64,000 bases of DNA from Rhea pennata. Its lineage: Eukaryota; Chordata; Aves; Rheiformes; Rheidae. Made by a program: the position numbers and the translations under genes. Under the pieces are notes generated by a model. That model was not told where the DNA came from, did not search any database, and worked only from the letters and a program-made list of their open reading frames with translations. Numbering within the stretch: the first letter of the stretch is position 1; every line of letters starts with the position of its first letter. Shown here piece by piece: positions 12,041 to 24,866 of the stretch. Location: the NCBI RefSeq assembly GCF_028389875.1, contig NC_084667.1:60304570-60368569 (forward strand), given 5' to 3'.

Positions 12041-15000
12041 AGCCTAGCTGTACACAACGCAGAGTACCTTCAGCTATGGTTACCTCCAGTTACTATTCCC
12101 CATGAGGAGTCTGGGAGGCTCTACAGCTTCCCAGACATCATCAGTCTAAGGAAGGGCTGCAAGGGGCTGTTGCAATGGGAGGGGTGACGGCAGCAGGGCA
12201 GTGTGTGCCCAACTAGCCCATGAACACATACTGGCATGGGTTTCTGTGTGTTGGCCTGCCTAGGACCAGTGGTATGTATTCAGCTGATCAATATAAACTG
12301 AAATCCTTGCTTTTATTCTGAATCCAGCGGACACGGTTGCATTTATCCATGTGTTATCGCACATTTGCTTTCTGTGCAGACACATTTTAACTCTCTGCCG
12401 TTTGCTTCTGGAGTGTTTCCCAAACAGCACAGAAGCAATCTTTATTTATTGGGCCTGCAAACATGATGGCTCAGACTGACTTGCTATTTACAAGGTTTAT
12501 CTGGCATATCAAGTTTATTTGTATGAATTGCATAAAAGAAACATGGCAGAAAAGGAGATGGCAAACGCTGAAAGAGCTATTGTTTTGATCTTGCCATATT
12601 TTCACAATAAGCAGTACTTTACCTGGTAAATGACTGTCTATCTGGAACTGTGCTGTATATGTTTGTCCCTTCTTTGTACCTAGTCAACAAACTAAATATC
12701 TTACTATGTGCTAAATGCAATGTCAGATCGTGCTGTCTCTCAGCAGAAATGTGGGTGGTTATTTCACTTGAAAAATGATGCATGTTCCCAGGCCTTTAGG
12801 GAAATACCACCAGCAAAAGCTATAATGGTATAAAAAATACAGGAGCTGGGTTTTCAAGCCAATGCTCAATCACTGTAGCCTTGAACATCAGGATACAGTC
12901 AGAGAAGGCAGTAAATCTAGCCATGGCTCTTTAACCAGTAGAGCCAGAAGCATGGATCTTGTGCCAAGAAATAATTTAAAGGTGAAGAAATTCATTCCCA
13001 AAGCTTATTCACAAATAAACAGGAAAAAAACTACTACATGTAGAGGTTCCAGCCCTTGCACATGGACAGTGAGCAAGCTCTGGATCTGTGTGTATGAAGA
13101 CTCTTGTGCTGTGCTGAATGTGCTGGCCACACTCAGCCCAGCCTCTCTGCGTAGCTTCACTTTACAGATCTTCATGATCCTAGGAGAGCAGTCTGCAGGA
13201 GAAGAAGAGATTTTTGGAAAGGTAACTCTGTCCCACTCCCAAAATATCCCTTAGTGGACGTATGCAGGAACAGCATGGCTTATATGAATTAAACCTCTAA
13301 AAGGAGTGAAAAAAGACTGCACTGAAAAGAGGCATTTTTGTTTCTGAGTGTGCTGCCCTTTCCTGGAGATAAAACTGTAAGCTGGCTCTTGATCTACGTT
13401 TTGGGGGGAGAACTTACACCTTCCTCTGCTGTACAGAATGATACTACTGAGTTTTGTTAAAAAAAGACCATTAAACCTGGCTGAACTTTGCCTCAGACCA
13501 GTGCACTCTGGGTCCCACTCACACGTCCCTTGCACTTACAAGCTTAAGAGGTAGGTAATATATAGCCCAGGGGTGAATACAAGAGGAGAACACCCAGGCA
13601 GTCTGTTGTGCATCCACAACAGAATGGAATACAGAGTTGAAAACTCTCTCCTGAATCATCAAATCTGTTTTCTGCATCATATAAACTCATTCCCCGTCTG
13701 ATCCAGGCCTATTTTGGCTTCATATAGATCTACTTTTATTACCAAGCTGTCCCACACATGACTTTTCTGATAGCAAGAAATCTTCTTGTGCTTTCCAAGC
13801 TGTATGTATGGATAGCCAGTTTATGCCCATTTGTCTTGTGTCAGCATTGCTGCACTTTGGGCAGCTTTTCTTGCTCTCTAGCACTTCATACTGATAAGTT
13901 ACAGACATCTGTCACACGCCTCTTCATTGCCCTTACGTCTGACATCCCTTGCTGCCTGCAGGCCCGTGAGATTGCCGCCTCAGAGCAGTTTTGGTGAGCT
14001 CCAGGTTGTCGTACGCATCTCGGCACACTGTTCGGTACTTGGTAGCTCTTGATCACAGAAACACAAAATTGCCTTGTCACACAGGTGGCTCTAGGCTTGA
14101 CTTTCTCCTCTCACTTTCTCCTGCCTCTCAGGTGAGGATTATAACTCATACAATCCTTGATTGCAAAGGCTAAGGTCTTTGTGTGCAATTAAATCAGTAA
14201 TTTCACAAGTACATTTTGGTTCAAATGCTTTTTTAAGTTGCTTTCTTTTTATGAAATATAGTTTTCCTTTTGCTTCCAGTAACTGCAACAGTGCTGGAAC
14301 CACTTGAAACATCCCTTTGCAGTAAGTTTGAATACTGATGCTAGATATGAATGAAGGCCTTTAGGAAAAAAAAGATACATTTATTTAACTAAAACTCATT
14401 TATCAAAAGAAGCGAGCTCTGTTCTAGCTTCATAAGCATACGCACAAGAAGTATAATCATTTCTCTGGCTATATATGGAAAATCCTGCAAGCCTGAAGCT
14501 GAAATGCAGTGCAAAGTCTGACAACAGAAACAAAGACAGGGCTGCAATAACCGCCAAACACCAGCAAGGGGAGATGAGGCTACTCCAAAGCTCTTTCTTC
14601 CTTTTTTGCGGCCACTTTATGGCAAGGTCAGATTTTGTTTGCTTGATTTCCTTTACAGAAACAAAACACTGTGGGTTTTACAAAGACTGCCTCTTGCACA
14701 GGCATTTGACAGCAGTTAGCTAATAGGCAATGAGAATATTTTTTCTCTCCTATACTCCTGAGGTCCTGGCTATTTTTTTGGAGCGAAGGCCTGTCAGGTC
14801 TCATGTTTGGAGGGTGAGACTTGGGCAGTGTCCTCTCATCCTTCCCTTTCACCCCATGTATCTGCAGAGCAGAGCTGTGCTCCCTGCTGTGTACTGGAAA
14901 TGCACCTAGCACACACAGTGGAATTTAAATCACCAATTCTGGTCTGCCAGAAAAGCGTGGCCAGGAGCACAGAAGAGTTTCAACCCATCTGCTGTCCCTC

Positions 15001-15439
15001 ACTTTGCTGGTGCTAATCTCAATCCCTCACATGCCTGAGTACATGCATTAGACAAACACAATACAGCAAAGAAACACCCAACAAATCCTTTGTCACCCAC
15101 CAAAGGCTCCGCTGTGTCGGGCCCCACTGAGGTTGTGGCTGAGCAGTGAGTCAGCACCAGCCCCAGCCCCAGCCCTGTCATTGCCCACTTGGTGAGTGAA
15201 CTAGGCATAAGGACACATTGCCCACTAGTCAAAATGCATGTTCTCTTTAGCTCTGAATAACAGTAATGGAAAGCATGTAGGTTAACACCACTAGCCATAG
15301 TTCACACTGCTTTGCATTATCCTACTCTGATATCATGAAACAAGCATTAACAAACCATCTGCAGATAGGATTTTGACCCCTCCATGCAGTTTATTCTGCA
15401 ATAAAAGACTAAGACATTCAATATTTTCATCCTTACAGA

Positions 15440-15535
15440 CCCCTTATGAAATCGTACATGCACAGAGAGGCTTAAAAGATTTGACGACAGCCACGGAGAA
15501 GGCTGGTAGCAGCACAAGGTCTTGAACATCATGCC
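15440..15535 (-). repeat. MIR-like SINE fragment
   Basis: CACAGAGAGGCTTAAAAGAT, then TTGACGACAGCCACGGAGAA, then a GCACAAGGTCTTGAAC end follows the antisense MIR order 'cagagaggttaagtgatttgcccaaggtcacacag...gaac'. The copy is diverged and was identified by eye. Confidence 0.5.
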
Positions 15536-16039
15536 TCTACATTTATGTGGTAATCAAAGGATCCAGCTTTGGATCAATCCTTCATATCAGAATATCACTG
15601 AAGAGATGTCTAGTTCCATGGTAGGTTCTACAGACTTCACTGATCTGCACTGACTGTGTATGTCATTGCAAAACAAAAAAAGTCATCGGTCAAAGCTGTA
15701 TTTTTGTTCTCTTGCTCACACTGGTGTTACTTCATCTCTCCCTCTTGACACATTCATGGCCTTCATAACAATAGGATGTGAAGGTTTCACATTTTCTAGT
15801 GTACATATCTTACTACACTTACTACACATTACTATTCCCACAAGGAGATGAAGCACAAGGAGACAAAGTCTCACATTCACCAAAAGTTTAAAAAGCTTAA
15901 CCCTATACAGCTAATTCCCAGTGACAGAAAATAAAACACCATCAGTAAAGGTGATCTCAGTAGGACTTATTCTCTTAAACAGAAATTTGTGATTCTAGAC
16001 TAAAATGACTTCTCCAGGCCTCAGCATGAGACCTCTATC

Positions 16040-16105
16040 AGGCCAGCACTCAGCCCAGTGTCAAGTTCCAGGTTGATGCTTTATCCACCAGACCATTCTT
16101 GAGAA
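16040..16105 (-). repeat. Possible tRNA-derived SINE relic
   Basis: AAGTTCCAGGTTGATGCTTT, then ATCCACCAGACCATTCTTGA resembles an inverted tRNA-like SINE head ('gttc...gatgctctaaccaccagaccattcttg'). It is short, so the assignment is weak. Confidence 0.3.
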
Positions 16106-16598
16106 AAAATCAAGGTTAGTAAAGTGCTCCAGTGTGAAAGGGAGGAGGAGGAATATGGAAAGTTACTATGCTTCTGGTGACATGCAGAGCCAGAGCAGCA
16201 GGGATAAGGCCAGTGATTTTAGTTAGAGGCTGATGATCTCTTTTTGTCCAGCTAGCAATCTCATTTGTGTAAAATCTTCAGAGAAGAGACGACATTTTAG
16301 TGTTGCCAACAATTATCAACATTACTTAGAAAGGCCCAGAGTCCTACAGTCCTGTGCCATGCTCTTCAAGGAATCTTTCTGTGTGGGGAAATGCAACACA
16401 CAGCAAAGAGTCAGGAAGATATAACAGTTGAGCTGCAGAGGTAGGAAGAAAAGTGGAGCAAACCTATAGCAGAAGGAATGACGATGCACAGACAAGGTCC
16501 CACATGCACTTCTGTGAGCTGTTTATCATAGCTCTGTCATGATGGGAGCAATTTCCGCATCATGATGGGATGCAATTTTTCTGCATCTGATGGAGTTC

Positions 16599-16664
16599 AT
16601 CAGCCTCTTGAGAGGCTGATCTGTCCTGCTGGAGATGAGCCCCTGGGGCTCATGAAAAGATCAG
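16599..16664. repeat. Nested perfect inverted repeats (two adjacent hairpins)
   Basis: ATCAGCCTCT at 16599-16608 and AGAGGCTGAT at 16611-16620 form a perfect 10-bp stem with a 2-nt loop. ATGAGCCCC at 16635-16643 and GGGGCTCAT at 16645-16653 form a perfect 9-bp stem around one base. CTGATCT at 16616-16622 also pairs with AGATCAG at 16658-16664, enclosing the second hairpin and competing with the first. The function is unknown. Confidence 0.85.
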
Positions 16665-16758
16665 TCTTGTGGTGCTCTCAGGTTCCTTCTTCCTCATATC
16701 ATCAGGACAGTAATATAACTGAGGAGCAGATACTTTTACCGTTGTAATTTTAAAGAAT

Positions 16759-16770
16759 CCCCCCCCCCCC
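16759..16770. repeat. C12 homopolymer
   Basis: Twelve consecutive C. Such runs are a known source of assembly and sequencing length error. Confidence 0.9.
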
Positions 16771-17000
16771 AATATTGCATTCAGTGTCCTCACGCCATTT
16801 TTTACCTCCACCTGTGTAAACTCAACTCTGTGCTGCCACTATATCTTAGTAATCCTCAGGATACTATTAAGTGGTAAGTACATCTGGTGTAGGTGCATTA
16901 CACAGAAATAACGTTGCCTCCTTGCTGCAATGAAGACGTCTGGTTTCACTTCTGACAACATTTGGTTTCAACTGGGAAGCAATTATTCAGACTGAGTATC

Positions 17001-17033
17001 GGGGGGAGGGGAGCACGGGGGACAGGGAGCGGG
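17001..17033 (+). other. G-quadruplex-like motif
   Basis: Five runs of three or more G (6, 4, 5, 3 and 3) are separated by loops of 1-5 bases within 33 bp, which satisfies the usual G3+N1-7 quadruplex rule. It lies in intergenic sequence with no recognised promoter beside it. Confidence 0.75.
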
Positions 17034-18427
17034 TTCAGCAAGTCAAACCTGAAATAGGAGTACAGATCCTCATTCCTATAAATGAAAGGCATCAGGGTAC
17101 CTGTCTAATGGGACACCAGAGCTACCTTAACCCCTAGCTGAGCACTGTTGTCATAGTTTGCATAAAGCCACATGGCAGAGTAGCCCGGTGTCTATCTCAG
17201 TTATTTGTATGGCATCCATGGTAATAGTAACTGAGAAGCCTCCTGATCTTTCACGTATTTGTCCATATAGCAGTGAGGTAAAGAGGTTTTACTATGCTCC
17301 TTTTCACAGGAAGGAGTATTGAGGATAAAGGAGATGGAGTATGTCCCCAGCATAAATTCAAAACATGGGCTAATTTGCACTTTTTAAATAAGACACTTAT
17401 AACTATAACTTCAGGGGTGTGGGTTTTACTTACTGAAAACTTACCCAATGCTCCAGGTGGAAAATACATTAAGATTTATGCTTGGATGTAATGCCTGTAA
17501 TGCGAGAAGCATGGAAATAACTTAGTTGGATAGATGGAAGAGTCTGCTTTCCAGCAGGCATGTTATTAGTGGAGTCTGTACTGCTGCAGCCACCCAAAAC
17601 AGATTAAATCTACTTATACAACCTCCAATCTACCTCAGGCTGAGCACAGACAGTAGCTTGCCCAGGTCAGAAATAAAATTTCCAGCAAATTGGAGACTTA
17701 TTCCCAAACCTTCCAAAAGACCTGGGCACCTACTGCCTCTCAGCAGAACCAGACAGTTTCTGATCCATCTCAAATGGAGATACAAAGTTCAAAAGTACGG
17801 CATCAGATGTTTTGAATTCTCCTTGCTGAATGAAGACAGATTCTTAGTTATTAAATATTTAGTAGATATCTAGTCTAGGTCACACATCTGGCTTGAATGC
17901 TTCACCTGAATCTAACCTTGCATATAAAAAAATTCTTGGTCTCCTTGATTGAGCTATTCTGTTTAAGATGATAAAATGTGAGCAAAAGATATAATTAATG
18001 TGCTGGTTGGTAGATGAATGTTCCTCCCTGAAGTATTATGATGACATTTTTCTGTTAATGTCTGAACGACTGTGTTGAAGATGTTGACTACTGTCTCATG
18101 CATTAATTTACTGTACAAGCTTGAGGGGGGAAAGAAAATGTTAAAAAATTGAATCAATTCCCCATTCAGGCTCAAAATACTTTCTACAGCAACATTACCT
18201 ACTCTCTGAGACTTTTATAATACGCTGAGAAAAAACATTTTCTGGGAGTCTCTGGTTTAAACCCAGGCAGCACCCTGCTGACTTTTTAAAAGATCTTATG
18301 AAGTACAAAATGTTTTCATAGATTAAAAATAGAGTTAGCAAAGTTCTGGACGAATAGTCCAGGACTTGCAGTTAATCACTTCTGCACACATAACATACCA
18401 AAACCTCACCAAGCTCTTGTATGTATA

Positions 18428-18452
18428 GAGTCCCACATTAATTGTGGGACTC
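18428..18452. repeat. Perfect 10-bp inverted repeat (hairpin)
   Basis: GAGTCCCACA at 18428-18437 and TGTGGGACTC at 18443-18452 pair perfectly around a TTAAT loop. No associated gene or transposon end was recognised. Confidence 0.85.
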
Positions 18453-21400
18453 CTCCACTGTGTGTGAGAATTTTGGATTACTAAATAACATGCATTTTTA
18501 ACTTAATACATCTTCATTAATGTTGCAGGTATCAGTGACCACCACAATAACCATTACAAATTGACCCTTTTTCAAATCCTCATAATCCTGCACTGAAGAG
18601 ATATATCTAATTGAGCTCATTAAAAGCAAACATTGATTGACTAGACCAGTCAAATCCTTAAACAGACTACACACTAGAGAAAAATCATTGCATGCCTGAT
18701 CTCTGGAGCATCTGCCAGTTGTCTCCTGCTTTTATGATGGTCCAGAAAAGCAAAAGGAAAATGGTCAGGGAAACCCCTAGCACCAAATAGCACATAAGGC
18801 AACAAGGAAGGATGTGGGGCCAGATGCACCAGTAAAAGTACTTAAATACGAAATACAAAGAAAATGAATTGCATCCTCTGTGCGACAATGTCTGTCTCAC
18901 TAAAAATGCTCCATGCTTGAGAGTAATCCCAGATCCTCCTCAAGGACAATCAAAGACAAAGCAAAATTGGTCAGAAATGAATCAAACTATAAGAGTTTTG
19001 TATGGAAGTTCTCTGAGTACTGTTGTACTAATACCATTAACTTCTTTATGGCTGATGAGCAACTACACAAATAAATATAGACAAAAGGGGAATTAAGGAT
19101 CTTTGACTGTTCTTAAGACTTTGGGGTTATTTTTCCAATATTTTGTGTTTTGTGTGGTCATTAGCACCTTTGCAAAATCAGTCTGGGAAAACATGGGCAA
19201 ATCAATATCGCATTACACAGGCATCTGTAATTACAGAGCAGTGGGGAATTGGGCTTTGGGATTTTCAATTATCTTCTGTTGCAAATGATATTCAGATACC
19301 ACTCTGGATGTCACTTTTCAGTCAAACACTAGGTATTGTGCTCAGTGCAGGTCAGTGATATGCAGGCAATGAAATAATACAGATCTTTCTGGCCTTAAAA
19401 ATCTATTGGTCTATAAATCTCCATTTCTGAATCCAAACCAAAAAGCTTGTTTATTGGTTTAGTAGATAGTTTGAATGTTCTCTGGTTGTAACTCTCATAC
19501 CATTGTGAATGCTAACATTGCCTTGAATATTTAATTCAATACCAACTTTTCACTGTACAGTTTGTCTACTTATGAAGTCAGAGCCTCCAAAATTTTCTTC
19601 CATAGAATATGTAAACTTACTTCATCTTTGTTAATTCCAGAATTACTTAGACACACAAACACTTTAATGACATCTAACAAAAGACTGCATGTCAGGAGAG
19701 TTCTGGAAACAGTCTAAATAAGTGCTCCTAATGTGCAAAAAATGTACAATAATATAACCTAATGTAGATCTCTTTCAGAGCAGTGTAAAATGAGTTGAAC
19801 TATCTTTCAGTTGCCATGATCTGTGAGGGCATGCAAAAACAGTTTCTCTGGACCTGTTGATGTGTAGTAACTTGCTTAACTGTCATAGCTGGATGGTTCA
19901 TCTGAGCCCTTTGCTTCACCTTTAGTTTTCCAGCACCAAAAATCTCTTGGATAACAAAAAGCTAAAAGAATTTTGTCCTGTTAGTTCCACCAGAGCTTTT
20001 TCTGGTTTCTCATGGCTGTGAGAAGCTCAGATCCAGAGACATTCCCCCACAGAGATGCGGCAGCTCTGACTATTGCAGTACAGACAACAAACATATGTAC
20101 CTGGGCTACTGTAGAGGCCTAGGAGTTTCATTGTATCTTGCATTTGATAAAGAAGTCAAAATTCTCAGAAAGGCTTAGTGTGTCGGTGACTAAACTGATA
20201 GTGATGCAAAGGGATTGAGGGCTGCCAAAACCAGAATAACAAGAGAGTGTCTCTGAAAGCACTCCTGACCCATCATTTTGACAGATGTACTGCTCCTCAT
20301 TAACAGTAGGTTACATGGGAGAGTAGTCTTTTATGCAGCAACCTTCCCAGCCTGGAACTAGGAATAGATTTTGGATACACCAAGCAGAAATCACCTTGAA
20401 AAACGTTTATCTTAGTAAGATTAGAGAGGTTTCTGGCAGTCTGCTGCTGCACCAGTGCAAGCAAAAGTGATGGGGCTGAACACACAAATAATAGATCCTT
20501 TGCAGCCGTTAAGTCTCAGCAGGACTCACAGGTGGGTATCAGCTTCAGCCTGGGAACCTAGTCTTGTCCACTATTTGAAAGTCTGCACTCTCCCTAGAAA
20601 ACGTCAAGATGCTCACTGATTGCAAATATTTGGAAACTCTTGCTAGGAGTCCACAGAGGCTAATCATAGGCACCTGGCTAAAGAAGTCAATCTTCCTTGG
20701 CTGCCTATGTTGTCAATTCAGGAGAGATTTCTTCAGAATACAGATCTGAGCACCAAAATTAGTCTTTCTCTCTGGATTCAATCCTTTCATCCCATGAGTG
20801 TAAAAGGAGTAAAGTGAAAAGAGTTTATTAACTTGAGCACTCTGCTAGAGCATTCCTCCCTTCCCACTTTCTTCATTCCACTGTCTTTCCAAGGATCCCA
20901 CTCTCAGGCAACATCTGCTTTGGCCCAGTCTTATCTCCCTTTACCACTTAGCATAAGAGCTCTGCAACTGTGGCCTGTGTATAAGAGGGCACGTCAGTAT
21001 TTTTGCCTCTGACAACGTGGTGTACATCGCTCTCCTGCTTTACTTATTTCTGCCTGCCAACATGTGGGCTCCAGACCAGTCTGTTCACCAGAACTGCAAT
21101 AGCCTTGAATACCAACTAGGATAACTTATACTGCTCAGACAAGTGTTTTATGGGAATGTGGAGAGGAAATAGTGCAAAAAAAAATCACACAAGAAAAGGT
21201 AAATGCATTTCATTAGTATTGTCACTTGTGTTTCTGCCTGATTTCTTTGGTTTCCTGACATAAGTAGGGTGAAATCACCATGTTATATATGCAGTCTAGC
21301 TTGTGGAATGCCTGGACTGCCTGCTGCTTCATATTTATTAATTGAGAAATCCTTGGGCAAATTGCCACTAGAACCATGACATTGTTGATAAACTCAGCAG

Positions 21401-24400
21401 TTGCTAGTATTCCAACAGCCTGCAAAGAAGCTGAAGCAGACTGATTACGCTGTGAAACTATATCTGCAGAAGGTTGATTATATGGTTTGCTTCCTAATTA
21501 AACATCTAAACATCCATTTACCGAGTAAAGTGAAATTGAGGGATCTTCGATTACAGCAGCCTGATGTGGAATAAGAGAACCAGTGTAAAAATTCCTGGAC
21601 TACAAAGACATTTTACATGCCAAGCCCTCTCCAAAGAGCTTATTAGAGCTCATATAGTTTAACATAATGAACATATCCTAAACTTTGCCACTCATTTATG
21701 AGCAAAGGTGAAATGAAATCAAATGCTGAAGAAGTAGTGAAATCAACATCTGTCTAAGCTTCTAGTATGGACTGGGAAGGAGCTATGATCATGAGCATGA
21801 GATGCTTCAGCACTACGTCTGCAGGCATATTCACAGGGACTGTTCAGAAAACAGCAGCATGACTTTCTGAAATGACTTTTCAATAGAATCAAAATCTCTA
21901 TTCCAATAATTATGCCAGTTCCTCCTGAAGGACTGAGCGCAATAAGCTCGCCACTTAAAGGAAGAAAGGGGAGGGGAGGGAGGAACAATCTCTCCTGTGT
22001 CTCTCTTCTTGTTCCCTAACTATCTTGTCTCTCTCTGACACTGAATCAGACATTCACTGGCATACCCAAACACAGAAATTACCATTTGGGCTCAGCAGGA
22101 TATCTGGGAATGATTTTCCCCATCACAGCTACGCATTAGGTCTCATCCTGATCTTTAGCATTTAACAGCATTATTTCTGATGTAAGTAATTACAGAGCAA
22201 AGCAAAATGGCACTATAGTTTGTTCTGTGAAGGAGCTGTAGAAGCTGAAGGATGCTGTCATGAGCATGATTGCATACAGAATAGCCATGGATAAACTTAG
22301 CTTGATGATTAGAAGGAGAGAGGATCTGCAAAAGATTTCTTATGGGTGATGAGAGGTCAATGTTACTATGTTGTTGTTTGAATTAAGACTGGTGCATATA
22401 CAAATAGAATTATATGACATGGCAGGGTATAGAATTTAACGCCTACTACATTCCTATGCTTCTGGATGACAGTTCATCAGGTCTCCAAGTTAATTTCTTC
22501 ATCTTCAGTTTTCAGGACTTTTGTTTTGAGGCAAACATAATTTCAATGAATGCTGTAATGTCCTGTTCAGTTATAGGGTTCTAGGGAAAAAAATAGTCAC
22601 TAAAGAGTTTGAAAATAGAGCAAATAACTTTGTGTTGGGTCAAGAAAAACATCTTGATGGAGTCAAAACAACTTTTTATTTTGTTTTTACTTCACCTGGG
22701 TCTACCTCTGCCGTGATCTTTCTTATTATTAATTTTTAATTTCTGCTAAGTCACTTGCACAAGCCTGGGACAGTTTGTGGGAATGGGATGAATAAAGAGT
22801 TAATGGAGAGAAAGGCTGAGCAGGGCAGAGCATTACTGATGCTGATCCCAGGAGAATGGGAAGATATATCACAGAGGTGGGTTGGGGACAAAGGTAGGAT
22901 TCGGTGAAGAAGTTGGATCCTGAAGGTGAAAGAGACAGACACCGTTCAAGTAAGAAATTGCTGTCCTGTGTCTTCCATCCCAATGGCTGCTGAACCTAAC
23001 AGAAAGTCCTGAAACACATTTCAAGAAAAATGATTCATAACACACTACAAAATCTCAAACTTCTTTATATCTCTCTGTTTGGATGATAGCTATTTGTTTT
23101 TTCCTTATGTCCACGTTATTGAAATAGAGAGGGAGTGCCTTAGCAGCAGCTCTGGTAGACTGTGATATCCCCCACCAGCTATCAGAGGAAAGAGACTCAC
23201 GGTGTTCAAGTACACATTTTAGCTGCATATGTAAATGTCAATTTTCTTTTTAGTCTTTTTGAGATTATATTTATCCCAATCTAGACTAGAATGGAAGCTC
23301 TGCACCAATTGCATGAAGAATAGATTTGCATCCTCTAACAAATAATGTCTTATTTAACTACAAAGAAGGAAAATTAGCTTTTCAGCAGCACTTTTTTTCT
23401 TTGTATTGTGTGATTATTATGTATTGCTGTGTGATAGCTCTTAAGTTCATTCATTTTTAGTAAGACCAGTTGGTCTAAATTAGCACCTTTCAGAGCTATG
23501 TGCATTTGTAGCTGAGGCAATGTGAGGATCTGCTGAATTGCTTCACAAAGGTCCACCTCTTATTCCAAGCATACATCTTGCTTCTATTTTCCATATGTCT
23601 TTTTGTTAGGAAAAAAATCCACCACATAAATACAGCCCATCATTACAATGCCTGTGGTAGACCAGATGGCATTTGCAAAATTAGGAGGAGGATCTAAGCA
23701 CCAAATAATTAGTACCAGATACAATCAATTCACAGGAAACACATATCATTTAGTTCCAAATTTAACAGTGAGAATAATCAGTAACACATCAGAATGGAAA
23801 AGAAATGACAATAATAATAAAAAAAATGCATAGCATTTGCCTGTTAATGAGAACCCAAAGTACGTAATATTAAGTGCAGACAATATGTGGCTTTCTATGA
23901 GTGAAAAGCATATAGTTTAAAGGAACCCAGATTCACCTAAAGCTATCAAGTTTATCTGAATAAAGAAAACAGATACAACAGAATCATAAGAGCAAGTTTC
24001 TCTAAGAATAAAGCAGGTCACAAATGGTTCAGTAATTCCCAAGGAGCTGTTTGGGGCTGATTGTGCTGTTTAAGCAATGTGCCTCATAGGTTACTAATGC
24101 GAGCAGTAGTCTGTCTGCTGCATTTTAAATTGCCAGCCACTGCCAGCCCATTGTTTTATGTGATTCCCACTCTGAGTAGATATATTTATTCATAAATTGC
24201 TGGCTGTTCAGTGAGTCTTAGCTTTATGAACTTACCACAGGGTACATTTCTTTAGTCAACTCATACCAAACATGTCCTATGCAAGCTTCTGTGAGCTTCA
24301 TTTCAGATGTACCAAAAGCAAACCACTGTAGATCTGGGAAGCATGAAAGGATGTCAAGAATCAACTGCTAAACACATGCAGTAGCTCGCTTCAGGCTCCT

Positions 24401-24587
24401 CTTGAGGCCAAGGGTTCTAGCTAAAAGCCACCCTTGGGGACATAGTTCTGTTTGCCACAAGCAAGTGTCATAGTAATGACACTAGAATACTCCAAAACTG
24501 ACTGTATGTTAGGAAAATCATTACCTAAGGTCATTTCCTACATGGCAGGTCCCTGTGACTTTGTAAAATATGAACAATTTCAACATT

Positions 24588-24866
24588 GCTCCAGAGGACT
24601 GGCGCATCTCCCCTGTGAGAAAAGGCTGTGAGAGCTGGGCCTGTTTAGCCTGGAGAAGAGAGGGCTGAGAGGGGATGTTATCAATGTCTACGAATGCCTT
24701 AAGGGGGAGTGTCAAGGGGACAGGGCCAAACTCTTTTCAATAATGCCATGTGACAGGACAAGAAGCAACGGACACAATTTGAAACCCAGGAATTTCCACC
24801 TGAATATGAGGGAGGACTTCTCTGAGAAGTTCTCTCCACTGTGAGAGTGACAGAGCATTCACTGTC
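24588..24866 (+). mobile_element. CR1 LINE 3' fragment (avian type)
   Basis: The segment follows the sense order of the avian CR1 3' region: a GCATCTCCCCTGTGAGAAAA block, GAGCTGGGCCTGTTTAGCCT, GGAGAAGAGAGGGCTGAGAG, GGGATGTTATCAATGTCTA, GGGCCAAACTCTTTTCAATA, GTGACAGGACAAGAAGCAAC, then TTCCACCTGAATATGAGGGA. It breaks off near GTGAGAGTGACAGAGCATTC, before the element's 3' terminus, so it is truncated at both ends and moderately diverged. CR1 is the dominant LINE of bird genomes, and this is one reason for calling the window avian. Confidence 0.93.

Larger units (their letters stand above)
7511..24587. other. Gene-free intergenic tract
   Basis: No supported exon was found. The longest open frames (for example 9800-10183, 12862-13254 and 17526-17873, all plus strand) match no known domain and lack splice context. 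Listed separately are a T-rich tract (8200), a (GAAAA)n microsatellite (11471), ancient repeat relics (11069, 11990), a MIR-like piece (15440), a tRNA-SINE-like piece (16040), a nested palindrome (16599), a C12 run (16759), a G-quadruplex-like stretch (17001) and a perfect hairpin (18428). About 8480-8740 is AT-rich and has the look of conserved non-coding sequence, but that is only an impression. Confidence 0.55.

Noticed and set aside
12862..13254. 130-codon plus-strand open frame
   Set aside because: No recognisable motif, no splice context or conserved peptide. This length is expected by chance in 64 kb.
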